This document shows positions 40,681 to 50,073 of a stretch of DNA of 64,000 nucleotides, in pieces. How positions within the stretch are numbered: position 1 is the stretch's first letter; each line of letters opens with the position of its first letter. A program made the translations under genes and the position numbers. This DNA comes from Segatella copri. Lineage in GTDB: Bacteria > Bacteroidota > Bacteroidia > Bacteroidales > Bacteroidaceae. The notes under the pieces were generated by a model. It did not search any database and was not told the origin of the DNA. It worked only from the letters and a program-made list of their open reading frames with translations. The stretch spans positions 62,001-126,000 of the forward strand of contig NZ_JAHOEA010000001.1 of the NCBI RefSeq assembly GCF_019127135.1, in the 5' to 3' direction.

Positions 40681-43600
40681 TTAGAAACCGAGTTCGATAC
40701 CGAATGTGAATGTTCTCAATGCAGGAGTCTCAAAAGTGCAAAGACCATCTACTGGAACCTCTGGGTCTACTGTGAGATCCTTAGATTTCCAGGTCAGCAA
40801 GTTAGATGCTGCAAAGTATGCACGTGCCTTGCTAAGACCCAATTGTGAGATGAAACTCTTAGGAGCGTTGAAACCAATAGACAAACTCTTGATACGCAAG
40901 TAGTCTGTAGACATCATCCAACGTGAAGACATTGGTGTGGTAGAACCATACTGGAACTTAGGCAATTTTGCATTGTCGCCTGGCTTCTGCCACATATCCT
41001 CGATCTTATAGTAAGCAGGTACTGCACCAGAATAGAGGAATGAACCACCATTGGAATGCTGCCATGTTGCATAATCCATAGCGTCACCGCCTAAAGAGAA
41101 TGTCAAGGTCATACCAAAGTCGATAAACTTATAGCGCAAAGTATTTGTCAAACCACCTTCAATAGCTGGATCATGCTTGCCAACGATTGTCTTGTTAGCT
41201 TCAGCATAGTTTGTTGTAGTCTCACCAGTACCATCATTCTTATAGTACAATTCATTACCGGTTTCAGGGTCAACACCAGCATATTCGTATGTATAGTAAG
41301 AGTAGTATGGCTCACCTTCCTTATGGATTAATATTCCACTGATGATTTGATTCTGACCACCATAAAGCTTAGATACCTTGTTGCTATTATGAGCAAGGTT
41401 CAGAGTTGTAGTCCAAGTGAAATCCTTTGTGTTAAAGTTATTCGATGTGATAGTAACTTCATATCCGGTATTCTTCAACTCGCCAACATTCTGAGGAGAA
41501 GTGAGTGCATAACCAGGAGAAGAGAAATAGCCAGGTACAGCAGATACTGGCAAATCGAAGATCAAATCACTTGTTGTACGAGTATAGTAATCAAATGTCA
41601 AAGACAGACGATTCCAGAAATTCAAGTCGATACCGATATTCAGAGCCTTGTTCTTTTCCCACTTCAAGTTCTCGTTTGCGATACCTGAGATGGCAGAACC
41701 ATTGGTGCCGTTATAGAAGAAGCCCCACTTATACCATGATTTGTAACCATAGTAAACTGATGGCTGAGTACCATTTACACCATAAGATACACGAATCTTA
41801 CCATCAGTCAATACATCTTTGATAGGATCCATGAATTTCTCACTTGTGAATCTCCAAGAACCAGACAAAGACCAGAAGTCGCCCCATCTGTTTTCGCGAG
41901 CCAAGCGAGAACTACCATCACGACGATAGCTAACACCAAAGTAATACTTATCAGCATAATTGTAATTAACACGGCCTAAGAATGATGTTAAGCGATAACC
42001 TTGCTTGTCTGTTTGAGTACTTGTGTTATTCGCATTTTCAAACTCATACTTATCGCCTGGATAAGAATCACCACTGAGATATGTCTGAGTGTAGTGATAA
42101 TCCTCTGTCTCAAAGCCAAGTAAAGCATCTACGTTATGCTCGCCAAATGACTTGTTATAAGAAGCCTGTGTCTGAGTATTCAATGTGTTGAATTCATTGA
42201 TAATACGCTGAGCAACACCACCTGGTGCACCATCATTAGAGAAACGGTCCCAAAGAACAGTTTCAGTAGAGTTGATGTAATCGTATGAAACCTTCTCGCT
42301 TATCTTCAAGTTGTCCCATACGTTGTATGTCAACTGCATACTGTTCAAAGCACGGTTGATGACGTTCTTGTCAGAACTATGCTCCTGCTCGTAAAGTGGG
42401 TTTACACCAAACATACCGCACTGTGTCAAGTTTCCTTCAGAATCGTAAGGAACTGAAGATGGACTCTGGAACAAAGCATAGTTTGCAATGGCACCAGAAT
42501 ATGAAGTTCCTTCATTTACCAAACTCTGGTTCATCTTAGAGAACTGAGAATTTACTCGTAAGTTGAATTTTCCAAAGTCGTGACTTACACTAGCATTACC
42601 TGTAAAACGCTCTAACCCTTGTTTATATAAGATACCTTCCTGTTTCATGTATGAAACAGAAGAATAGAACTTGGTCTTTTCGCTACCACCAGATACACTT
42701 ACCTGATAGTTCGCATGATTACCTGTGCGGAACAACAAGTCTTTCCAGTCTGTATAGCCATTCTCTGGTACTGCTGCAAAATCTTCGATATTTTCTTTTG
42801 CAAAAGTTGTTGCTGCAGCATCATCATAACCAGCATTGTATAATGCATAATTCTTCAAACCAGTATAAAGCAGTTCACGACGATCAGCACCGCTCAACTG
42901 TGGGCGGTAGTCAATTGCCATGTTTGAAAAACCCCAATCGCTACGGAATTCTACGTTTGTTTTACCAGCCTTACCGCTCTTTGTTGTAATGACAACTACA
43001 CCATTGGCAGCACGAGAACCATAAAGTGAAGCAGCTGCGGCATCCTTAATGACAGTAATAGACTCGATATCGTTACTGTTCAGAGTTGCCAAGAGACTTG
43101 TACCTGCATCGTTATAACCACTGCCTGGTTCTGAATTGAAAGCACTTGCATTACCTGCGTTCATTGGAGTACCATCAATTACATACAATGGCTCATTTCC
43201 TGCGTTGATTGAACCCATACCACGTACACGGATGCTGCTAACAGCACCAGGCGCACTAGATGAGCCTGATACAGAAACACCAGGAACACCACCAGAAAGT
43301 TTATCGGTAAGAGATACAACAGGGATATCTTCCAAGCCCTGAGTATTCAATGTTGAAGCAGAACCTGTGAATGAAGACTTCTTAAAGTTACCATAACCTG
43401 TAACAACGACTTCGTCCAAAGTCTTATTGTCAGGATTCAAAACAATCTTCATGTTAGAACCTGCCTTAACAGTTTGGGAATTCATACCAATATATGAAAT
43501 CTCCAGTTTTGCTCCTTCTGGAGCGGTTAATGAGAAGTTACCTTCAATGTCGGTAACCGCACCGGTCTTTGTACCCACTACTTTGATAGATGCACCAATG

Positions 43601-43713
43601 ATTGGTTCACCATCCTCTGCAGAGGTTACTTTACCGGAAACTTGAGTTTGCGCCAACGCCATTCCTAAACTAAGGAAGAGGCAGGCAATAAACGTCATGA
43701 GTCTTTTTTCCAT
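40681..43713 (-). CDS. SusC-like TonB-dependent transporter (xylan-locus pair 1)
   Basis: This 1010-residue outer-membrane oligosaccharide importer has a signal peptide to about ALAQ and a CarboxypepD_reg domain (ASIKVVGTKTGAVTDIEGNF). It then has LDEVVVTGYG, the plug with IRVRGMGSI and VIKDAAAASLYGSRAANGVV, and a barrel ending FGIELGF. It heads a two-gene operon with the susD 7 to 19 bp downstream. The promoter near 43925 implies a leader of about 205 nt. Confidence 0.95.
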   Translation of the reverse strand: MEKRLMTFIACLFLSLGMALAQTQVSGKVTSAEDGEPIIGASIKVVGTKTGAVTDIEGNFSLTAPEGAKLEISYIGMNSQTVKAGSNMKIVLNPDNKTLDEVVVTGYGNFKKSSFTGSASTLNTQGLEDIPVVSLTDKLSGGVPGVSVSGSSSAPGAVSSIRVRGMGSINAGNEPLYVIDGTPMNAGNASAFNSEPGSGYNDAGTSLLATLNSNDIESITVIKDAAAASLYGSRAANGVVVITTKSGKAGKTNVEFRSDWGFSNMAIDYRPQLSGADRRELLYTGLKNYALYNAGYDDAAATTFAKENIEDFAAVPENGYTDWKDLLFRTGNHANYQVSVSGGSEKTKFYSSVSYMKQEGILYKQGLERFTGNASVSHDFGKFNLRVNSQFSKMNQSLVNEGTSYSGAIANYALFQSPSSVPYDSEGNLTQCGMFGVNPLYEQEHSSDKNVINRALNSMQLTYNVWDNLKISEKVSYDYINSTETVLWDRFSNDGAPGGVAQRIINEFNTLNTQTQASYNKSFGEHNVDALLGFETEDYHYTQTYLSGDSYPGDKYEFENANNTSTQTDKQGYRLTSFLGRVNYNYADKYYFGVSYRRDGSSRLARENRWGDFWSLSGSWRFTSEKFMDPIKDVLTDGKIRVSYGVNGTQPSVYYGYKSWYKWGFFYNGTNGSAISGIANENLKWEKNKALNIGIDLNFWNRLSLTFDYYTRTTSDLIFDLPVSAVPGYFSSPGYALTSPQNVGELKNTGYEVTITSNNFNTKDFTWTTTLNLAHNSNKVSKLYGGQNQIISGILIHKEGEPYYSYYTYEYAGVDPETGNELYYKNDGTGETTTNYAEANKTIVGKHDPAIEGGLTNTLRYKFIDFGMTLTFSLGGDAMDYATWQHSNGGSFLYSGAVPAYYKIEDMWQKPGDNAKLPKFQYGSTTPMSSRWMMSTDYLRIKSLSIGFNAPKSFISQLGLSKARAYFAASNLLTWKSKDLTVDPEVPVDGLCTFETPALRTFTFGIELGF

Positions 43714-43859
43714 AAATCTCTCTCGTTTAATTAATTAATAAATATATAATGTTTTATATTTCTTTCTCACTACATATCCTCCCAACTTTTATTGAGCGTG
43801 GGGACTCATTTCTCGTCTCCAGCTCTTATCTCGAACTGGTGGGGTGGGTATGTTGCCAT

Positions 43860-43874
43860 ACCTTATTATATATA
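43860..43874 (-). repeat. TATATATAATAAGGT copy in the SusC leader
   Basis: On the - strand, 15 of the 16 bases of the recurring word. It lies in the 5' leader of the SusC at 43713. Confidence 0.55.
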
Positions 43875-43924
43875 GGGAAGTATCTCAAGCTTCACTAAAT
43901 TTTAATAATATTTTTAATCGGCTG

Positions 43925-43956
43925 CAAAAATAAGCATTTTTTAGGAAATCACCAAA
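43925..43956 (-). promoter_or_regulatory. Promoter of xylan-locus SusC/D operon 1
   Basis: TTTG (43956-43953), a 20-nt spacer and TATTTTTG (43932-43925) on the - strand. The start is near 43918. Confidence 0.7.
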
Positions 43957-44040
43957 CTTTTTTCTAGAAAAGTTGCACTTTACCCGACATTTTATTATAA
44001 ATATGCGGTTTTTATACACTTTTGCTTATGAAAAACAAGA

Positions 44041-44074
44041 GAAAGCGGCAGTTTTGTCAAAAACTGCCGCTTTC
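44041..44074. terminator. Hairpin terminator after the ATPase remnant
   Basis: GAAAGCGGCAGTTTT (44041-44055) pairs with its complement at 44060-44074, a perfect 15 bp with a 4-nt loop. A T-rich tract follows on the - strand. It lies 10 bp past the remnant's stop. Confidence 0.8.
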
Positions 44075-44083
44075 GCTGAAATA

Positions 44084-44279
44084 CTAACTTTCTGCCTTTA
44101 ATTCTTTGTCTAGAACAAAGAGCATATAGAGGGGGATGTTGATGGTTTTTGAACTGTTGTTTCTCTCGTATGGCAAGAGACTGGTGCGAACCAACTTGTC
44201 TTGCACCTTCCAGTATGAGTGGCTTCCTTCCGTGACTGTCTTTCCATTTTAACAATTGGGATATAAGTAGTCTTTCCAT
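44084..44279 (-). pseudogene. Hollowed-out DUF4143-type ATPase gene
   Basis: The N-terminal part MERLLISQLLKWKDSHGRKP then ILEGARQVG is the start of a DUF4143 AAA ATPase, cut inside Walker A. It is followed, in a frame shifted by one base, by VRTSLLPYERNNSS then INIPLYMLF, the family's usual C-terminus, ending at the TAG at 44084. About 1 kb of the gene is missing. A consensus -7 box (TATCTTTG, 44308-44301 on the - strand) and the terminator remain. It is clearly a decayed relative of the kind of gene intact at 36956. Confidence 0.75.
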
Positions 44280-44336
44280 ACGCTAAAAAATATGTTTTGG
44301 CAAAGATACTAATAAACAGTGAATTACGCAAGGAAA

Positions 44337-44435
44337 ATCACATTTTCCTAAGGACTTTTAAGTGTATTTATCACATTTTCCTAAGGACTTTTCTGTTAAA
44401 TCATCACATTTTCCTAAGGACTTTTAGGGGCTTAA
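44337..44435. repeat. 33-nt tandem repeat (three units, CACATTTTCCTAAGGACTTT)
   Basis: Units start at 44337, 44370 and 44403, spaced exactly 33 nt. The first 23 nt of each is identical and the remainder variable. It lies upstream of the ATPase remnant. The 33-nt period is again a multiple of 11. Confidence 0.9.
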
Positions 44436-44445
44436 CTCGAGAATT

Positions 44446-44535
44446 CTGTCGTAATCTCAGAAAAAAAGCAAGATTACGACAACTTTTAAACGAGAAATCT
44501 GTCGTAATCTCGATAAAAAAGTGAGATTACGACAG
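44446..44535. repeat. Two 53-nt-spaced inverted repeats CTGTCGTAATCTC / GAGATTACGAC
   Basis: CTGTCGTAATCTC at 44446 and 44499 faces AAGATTACGACA at 44470 and GAGATTACGACAG at 44523. The result is two hairpins in tandem with 53-nt spacing. The remaining gap to 44733 holds no convincing gene. Confidence 0.8.
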
Positions 44536-44733
44536 ATTTTCATGATTTTTCTCTTTAATTACTTGTCTACGGTAGAAGAAACATTGTTCTTCTCATAGAA
44601 AGCTTTGTATTCTTCAGAAGGGAATATGAAACAATATATCCCCTTCTTTTGTTAATTAAGTGTATTTCGACATCTATTCTTTATATTTTAGTATATTTGT
44701 CGAAAATATGTTATTTTATCATCATAGCTTCTC

Positions 44734-46725
44734 TTATTCTGTATAGCTTGGGTTCTGATAAGCAGCCTTTTCCTCTGCTGACATTTGGAGAGCATCAATC
44801 TGACCCTGTGGAATAGGGCGGAGATACTTCTCTGGAGTGATGAGCACACGTTCCCAAGTCTTAGGAGTATGATCGCCTGCTGTAAGACCGCAGATGGTAT
44901 AGGTTCCTGCAATCTGCTTCCATGTCTGGGTGCGGACGAGATCCCACCAACGGTAACCTTCACCGAAGAACTCGCGTGAACGCTCTGCCAGAATATACTC
45001 GATGGTAATATTCTGAGGTGTAGCATCCTTCATCTGCTGACTGTAGTCTGCCACCTTCTCGCGCTGACGGTTGTTGTCGTATGTCCAGACACCTGCACGA
45101 CCACGAATCTCATTGATTAGGTTGCGAGCGGTCCAGTTCCCAGTTGTCGTTGCACCCTTTACTGCTGCCTCGGCAGCGATGAAGTAGAGTTCAGAGAACT
45201 TCAATACTGGGTATGGACGTGGGCTGTCACCATTAGGCTTACCCAATGTGTTGCCATTGTCTGAACGGTAGATACCATTCTTCCAGTTGTTCAACCATGC
45301 ATAGCGGCTGATACCACTTGCTGCAATCACCCAGTCTGCACGACCTGGGAGCACACCTGCGCCTACATTGCTGTAGCCAGCTCCCTTTGTACCATCACCA
45401 GCTGCATTCTTTACACCTTCCTGTGGATAAACGATGCCTGCAGCTTCACTGTCATCGATGAAGGTAAGGATAGAATCCTGTGCATTTACAGGCAGGTTGT
45501 TGGCATTATATGCTGTGCCTGAAATAGCACCAGACTTATCCCAGTTGCTGCGGAACTGATAAGCAAATGTTCCGTCGAAACGAGAGTCCATCTTCTTCTC
45601 TGCGAAGGTCTTGGTCATGACCTCGATAGGAGTAGCCATCTGCTTCCAAGGACGGTCCTTTCCCTGAACGGCTTCACGCTGTACAGAACGGAATGCATCC
45701 CATGTTGTTGCATTCTTGGATGTCTCCAGGAAGGTATAGTCCCAACGGCACATCCAACGCGCAAAGTTGCCAGGCGCATTACCATTTGCCCAATCGAAGT
45801 TGGTACCACCATCATAGTAGTTGTTAGACTCGTTGTGGTCTGCATAGAGCAAAATCTCGTTGTTGCGGTCGTTTGTACCCACGTTAACCATATAGAATGA
45901 TTTCTGCAAACCAAATCCTGCAGGATTGTTGATGGCTTCTACTGCGATATTGTATGCCTGCTGGAAGTACCATGCTGCATCATGTCCGTCTGGATCCTGA
46001 CGGTCGCAGGTAGGATAGGTCGGAATGTTGTTTGGATTCTGCAACCACCATCCATATGTCAGATAAGCCTTAGCCAGTACCAGACGAGCTGCTGTCTTGG
46101 TGACTCCACCAGTTACTCGACCTGCATCTGGAAGCTGCTCGATGGCTGTCTTCAAGTCAGGAAATACCGCCTTGGTATAAACTTCTGGTACTGTGTTACG
46201 GTTAGAAGTACGGGTGGCATTGATGTTGAACTTCAACTCACCGGCACCTAAATTCAATGGAACACCACCGAAGGTCTGAACCAACTCGAAGTAGTCGAAT
46301 GCACGGAAGAAGCGAGCTTCTGACAAAAGACTTTCAGCAATGCCTGCAGCAGAACCATTCTCAATCACACCACTTGCTGTATTGATGTCAGAGAATGCTA
46401 CGTTCCACAAAACGTCTGCACGACAGTTGCTTGGATTCAGAATCTGCTCTGTCATATCGATAGGGTAATCGTTTCCGTTACCACCATGTCCGTAGGTATA
46501 CTCATCGGTGCCTTCCTCTGTAGCTATGAGCCAATAACCATTGCCCCAATAATAGCGAAGGTTGGCATAGAGTGATGTGATACCTGCCTGTACACCTTTT
46601 TCTGTCTTAAAATATTCAGGGGTATATCCCTGACGGTCGGTTTCTTCGAGCACACTAGAGCAACCTGTAAAAGCAAGGCCAGATGCAAGAAGTCCTGCTG
46701 CTAATATATAACTGCGAATTTTCAT
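44734..46725 (-). CDS. SusD/RagB-like lipoprotein (xylan-locus pair 2)
   Basis: Surface glycan-binding lipoprotein of about 663 residues, larger than the SusD of pair 1. The signal MKIRSYILAAGLLASGLAFT ends at lipobox Cys (TGC), followed by SSVLEETDRQGYTPEYF. The core includes YPVLKFSELYFIAAEAAVKG and LAERSREFFGEGYRWWDLVR. Translation from ATG 46725 keeps a normal signal peptide; an upstream TTG (46734) is unlikely. It lies 12 bp after the susC stop, so the two are coupled. Residue length and pairing resemble the larger SusD (XusD type) of xylan loci. Confidence 0.92.
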   Translation of the reverse strand: MKIRSYILAAGLLASGLAFTGCSSVLEETDRQGYTPEYFKTEKGVQAGITSLYANLRYYWGNGYWLIATEEGTDEYTYGHGGNGNDYPIDMTEQILNPSNCRADVLWNVAFSDINTASGVIENGSAAGIAESLLSEARFFRAFDYFELVQTFGGVPLNLGAGELKFNINATRTSNRNTVPEVYTKAVFPDLKTAIEQLPDAGRVTGGVTKTAARLVLAKAYLTYGWWLQNPNNIPTYPTCDRQDPDGHDAAWYFQQAYNIAVEAINNPAGFGLQKSFYMVNVGTNDRNNEILLYADHNESNNYYDGGTNFDWANGNAPGNFARWMCRWDYTFLETSKNATTWDAFRSVQREAVQGKDRPWKQMATPIEVMTKTFAEKKMDSRFDGTFAYQFRSNWDKSGAISGTAYNANNLPVNAQDSILTFIDDSEAAGIVYPQEGVKNAAGDGTKGAGYSNVGAGVLPGRADWVIAASGISRYAWLNNWKNGIYRSDNGNTLGKPNGDSPRPYPVLKFSELYFIAAEAAVKGATTTGNWTARNLINEIRGRAGVWTYDNNRQREKVADYSQQMKDATPQNITIEYILAERSREFFGEGYRWWDLVRTQTWKQIAGTYTICGLTAGDHTPKTWERVLITPEKYLRPIPQGQIDALQMSAEEKAAYQNPSYTE

Positions 46726-46737
46726 TGTTGTCAATTT

Positions 46738-49700
46738 TTAGAAGGTTATGTTTAATCCGAGCAACCAGTTGCGGGTAGAAGGAGTGTTGAAACCTACTAC
46801 GAGCAAGTTTGACTTGTAGAATGAGGTTACAGCCTGATTCTCGTTACCGTATGAGTTGGTCTCTGGATCCATGCCTGATTCGTCATGATATGGAGAGAAG
46901 AGAACAAACGGATTCTGTACGGTTGCATAAACGCGAGCCTTGCTGATTCCACACTTCTTGAGCCATGGCTGATTGAAGTTGTAACCCAATGTAATAGTAC
47001 GAATCTTGAGATAAGAACCACTGAAGTAACCCAGAGAGTTACCATATTTAGGGTTGTTACTGCTCTCGATGCCACCTGGCTTTGGATAATCATTTGTTGG
47101 ATTATCCTCTGTCCAGTAGTTTACATCAATGTTGTTACGACGACCGGTCAGCATGTTCAGGTAACCCTGTGAACCATAGATGGTGCTAATCAATGTACCA
47201 CCATGACGGTATGAAGCTACTACTGAGAGATCCCAGTTCTTGTAAGCTACACGGGTATTGAAACCACCTTCCCAGTCTGGGTCTACCTTCATGATCTGAC
47301 GGTCAGCCTCACCATATGGACGGGTAGGAGTGCCATCTGCGTTATAGTCACCATTGTACTTAATCTTGATCATACCAGCGTTACCACCAGGTTCTGCAAC
47401 CTTGCGGATGTCTTCCTCGTCGGTCTGCCAGATACCAATCTTCTCATAGTCGTAGATGACGTTGATTGGTTTGCCAACGAACCACCAGTTACTTTCGTCA
47501 CGTGTTGCCCCTGAAGCCAATTCTACCAATTCGTTCTTATTGGTATAGAAGTTTACACCGGCATCCCATGTCCATCCATTCTTGTTGTCGATAATGGTTC
47601 CGTTCAAAGAAAGCTCGAAACCCTTGTTGCGGGTCTTGCCTACGTTTGCCATATAGCTGTTTACACCGGAAGTTGATGGTAGGTTAACGCTCATCAGCAA
47701 GTCTTCTGTATTCTGAACATAGTACTCTGCAGTACCGCTCAAACGACCACCGAAGAGAGAAAAATCGATACCATAGTTCCAAGTCTTGGAATATTCCCAG
47801 CCAAGTTCTGAGTTAGGAAGAGAAGAAACGTACATACCTATCGCATAACCATTAGGGTCGCTACCGAAATTGTAAGCACGTGTGCTCAAAGCACCGAGGG
47901 TAGAATATGGGTTTACTGACTGGTTAGAGGTCTCGCCATAACCAACACGGAGTTTCAGGCTTTCCAACCAGCTGATATCCTTCAAGAAGTTTTCACGAGA
48001 GATGTTCCAACCGAGAGATACGGCAGGATAAGTATGCCACTGGTGTCCCTTTGCCAGACGGGAAGAACCATCTGAACGGAAGGCTACGCTTGCCATATAC
48101 TTGTTGTCGTAGTTGTACATCACACGACCCATTACAGACTCCAGACCACTCTTGTAGTATGCCTGGTTAGCAGGATCTACTGTTACAGTCTTGGCATAAC
48201 CGATGTTATAGAACTGGAACTTGTCGTTAGGAATATCGAGTCCATACATATAGGTCTGGCGATAGTTGGTCTGCTCAGCAGAGTAAAGAGCTACCGCATT
48301 GATTGTATGTTTGCCCCATGTCTTGTCGTATGTCAGCATGTTCTCGATAGCCCAGTTGGTTGTGCGCTGATAGCGGGAAGTGGCATGAGAGTCTGCATTA
48401 TCCTTGTCAGAGAATACACCCTGACCTACAAAGTTACCATATTCGCTGGAACGATAGTTCAAACCGAGATTGATGCGATATTTCAATCCGTCTACGTGAG
48501 GAATCTTCACTTCGCCATAGAAGTTGTTATAGGTACCGTATGCCTTGGTCTGATCTTTGTGGCTGTCACCAAGACTCTCGATGGTATTCTTGGTATAAAC
48601 CCACTGATCATCACTAGACATGCGGATGCGTGTCTTCAATGAGCCATCCTCATTATATGGGTTAGCGATAGGAGTAGCACTCAATGTGTTGTAGAGACCG
48701 AGGTCGCTATTGTTGGTGATACTGTAGTTGCTGTTGGTACTGAAACCAATCTTCACGTATTTACCTATCTCCTGATCGATGGCTGCATGCATAGCATAAC
48801 GGTTGAAGTTCTGTGTTGGGATAACAGCTTCATCACGATAGTATGAGAGTCCGAAGTTGTAGCTTCCCTTGGAAGAGCCGCCAGATACACCGATGTCATG
48901 GTTAGTGGTGATACCAGTCTTGAACAATTCGTCCTGCCAATCCATATCCACAGCACCATCTTCGCCCCAATACTTCTCGTCAGGACCATTCTGGAACTTG
49001 TTGGCATACTGACGGAGTTTAGTGAACTGTTCTGCGTTCATCATCGGATAACGGTGGAAGAGAGTCTTGGCACCGATGTAACCATTATAAGTTACAGTAG
49101 GGCGCTGCTCCTGATAACCTTTATAAGTAGTGATGATGATGACACCGTTGGCACCACGAGAACCATAGATAGCGGTAGCAGAGGCATCTTTCAAGATGTC
49201 CATGTTCTTGATGTTGTTAGGATCGATGTCGCTGATGCTACCTGCGAACGGAATACCGTCGAGTACGATCAATGGGTCATTGCTGGCTGTCAGGGAACGT
49301 GTACCACGGATACGAATCTGCATGGATGCACCTGGCTTTGATGAAGTCTGTGCCATCTGTACACCTGCGATACGACCCTGGAGGGCGTTGGTGATGTCGG
49401 CACCAGGAACCTCACGTACCAATGAACCAGTAACGTTAGCTACAGAACCTGTAACGGCTTCCTTACGCTGGGTACCATAACCGATAACGACAACGTCGTT
49501 GAGGCTATGACCTTCTTCCTCCATTGAAATCTTAATGTTTGTCTGATTGCCGACTACGACTTCTTTGGTGTTGTAACCAACATAAGAAATCACGAGCGTA
49601 GCACCAGGCTTTGCATTAATAGAGAAATTACCTTCCAAGTCGGTTACTACACCGTTACTTGTTCCTTTCTCCTTGATTGTTGCACCAATCAGCGGACCCA

Positions 49701-49860
49701 TAGAGTCGCTGATATTACCTGTAACCTTTTTGGTTTGTTGTACTGAAGTTGCTATCAGAGAATTTGCTTCTCCATTGCTAGCTTGTACCTCTGGAGCATA
49801 CATTCCAAGTGCGGAACACATACCCATTAAGATTGTTGTTTGTTTTAAATATAACTTCAT
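46738..49860 (-). CDS. SusC-like TonB-dependent transporter (xylan-locus pair 2)
   Basis: This 1040-residue outer-membrane importer has a signal peptide, then a CarboxypepD_reg domain (GATIKEKGTSNGVVTDLEGNF) and LNDVVVIGYGTQRKEAVTGS. The plug has IRIRGTRSLTASNDP and MDILKDASATAIYGSRGANG, and the barrel ends WLLGLNITF. It heads the operon with the susD at 44734. Its position between the other SusC/D pair and the GH67/GH35 genes supports uptake of xylan-derived oligosaccharides. Confidence 0.95.
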   Translation of the reverse strand: MKLYLKQTTILMGMCSALGMYAPEVQASNGEANSLIATSVQQTKKVTGNISDSMGPLIGATIKEKGTSNGVVTDLEGNFSINAKPGATLVISYVGYNTKEVVVGNQTNIKISMEEEGHSLNDVVVIGYGTQRKEAVTGSVANVTGSLVREVPGADITNALQGRIAGVQMAQTSSKPGASMQIRIRGTRSLTASNDPLIVLDGIPFAGSISDIDPNNIKNMDILKDASATAIYGSRGANGVIIITTYKGYQEQRPTVTYNGYIGAKTLFHRYPMMNAEQFTKLRQYANKFQNGPDEKYWGEDGAVDMDWQDELFKTGITTNHDIGVSGGSSKGSYNFGLSYYRDEAVIPTQNFNRYAMHAAIDQEIGKYVKIGFSTNSNYSITNNSDLGLYNTLSATPIANPYNEDGSLKTRIRMSSDDQWVYTKNTIESLGDSHKDQTKAYGTYNNFYGEVKIPHVDGLKYRINLGLNYRSSEYGNFVGQGVFSDKDNADSHATSRYQRTTNWAIENMLTYDKTWGKHTINAVALYSAEQTNYRQTYMYGLDIPNDKFQFYNIGYAKTVTVDPANQAYYKSGLESVMGRVMYNYDNKYMASVAFRSDGSSRLAKGHQWHTYPAVSLGWNISRENFLKDISWLESLKLRVGYGETSNQSVNPYSTLGALSTRAYNFGSDPNGYAIGMYVSSLPNSELGWEYSKTWNYGIDFSLFGGRLSGTAEYYVQNTEDLLMSVNLPSTSGVNSYMANVGKTRNKGFELSLNGTIIDNKNGWTWDAGVNFYTNKNELVELASGATRDESNWWFVGKPINVIYDYEKIGIWQTDEEDIRKVAEPGGNAGMIKIKYNGDYNADGTPTRPYGEADRQIMKVDPDWEGGFNTRVAYKNWDLSVVASYRHGGTLISTIYGSQGYLNMLTGRRNNIDVNYWTEDNPTNDYPKPGGIESSNNPKYGNSLGYFSGSYLKIRTITLGYNFNQPWLKKCGISKARVYATVQNPFVLFSPYHDESGMDPETNSYGNENQAVTSFYKSNLLVVGFNTPSTRNWLLGLNITF

Positions 49861-49925
49861 AGTTTAACAGTTTGTAGGTATATTAAACGTTTATTACTCA
49901 CTATTTTGTTAATTGTTTACGGCTG

Positions 49926-49933
49926 CAAAGATA
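49926..49933 (-). promoter_or_regulatory. -7 box of SusC/D operon 2
   Basis: TATCTTTG on the - strand; the start is near 49919, giving a leader of about 59 nt. No strong -33 TTTG, which suits an activator-dependent promoter. Confidence 0.5.
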
Positions 49934-50025
49934 TGTCCTTTTTCGTAAAGTGCAGTTAAAATTTGTATCTTGCGTGTTTTAAAATGTTTCATGTACAATA
50001 AAACAGACATGTTTAGGTGAAAAAA

Positions 50026-50055
50026 AAAGGGGATTTGCAACTGCAGATCCCCTTT
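50026..50055 (-). terminator. Terminator of the GH67-GH35 operon
   Basis: AAAGGGGAT (50026-50034) pairs with ATCCCCTTT (50047-50055), with an A-tract at 50021-50028 that reads as a T8 run on the - strand. Confidence 0.85.
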
Positions 50056-50057
50056 AT

Positions 50058-50073
50058 ACCTTATTATATATAT
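50058..50073 (-). repeat. ATATATATAATAAGGT copy 3' of GH35
   Basis: Exact - strand copy of the recurring 16-mer, directly after the GH35 stop and before the terminator. Confidence 0.6.

Noticed and set aside
44560..44660. Protein-like - strand stretch ending IFPSEEYKAFYEKNN
   Set aside because: Looks like the end of a lost gene, but it has an in-frame stop just upstream and no start; too short to annotate.
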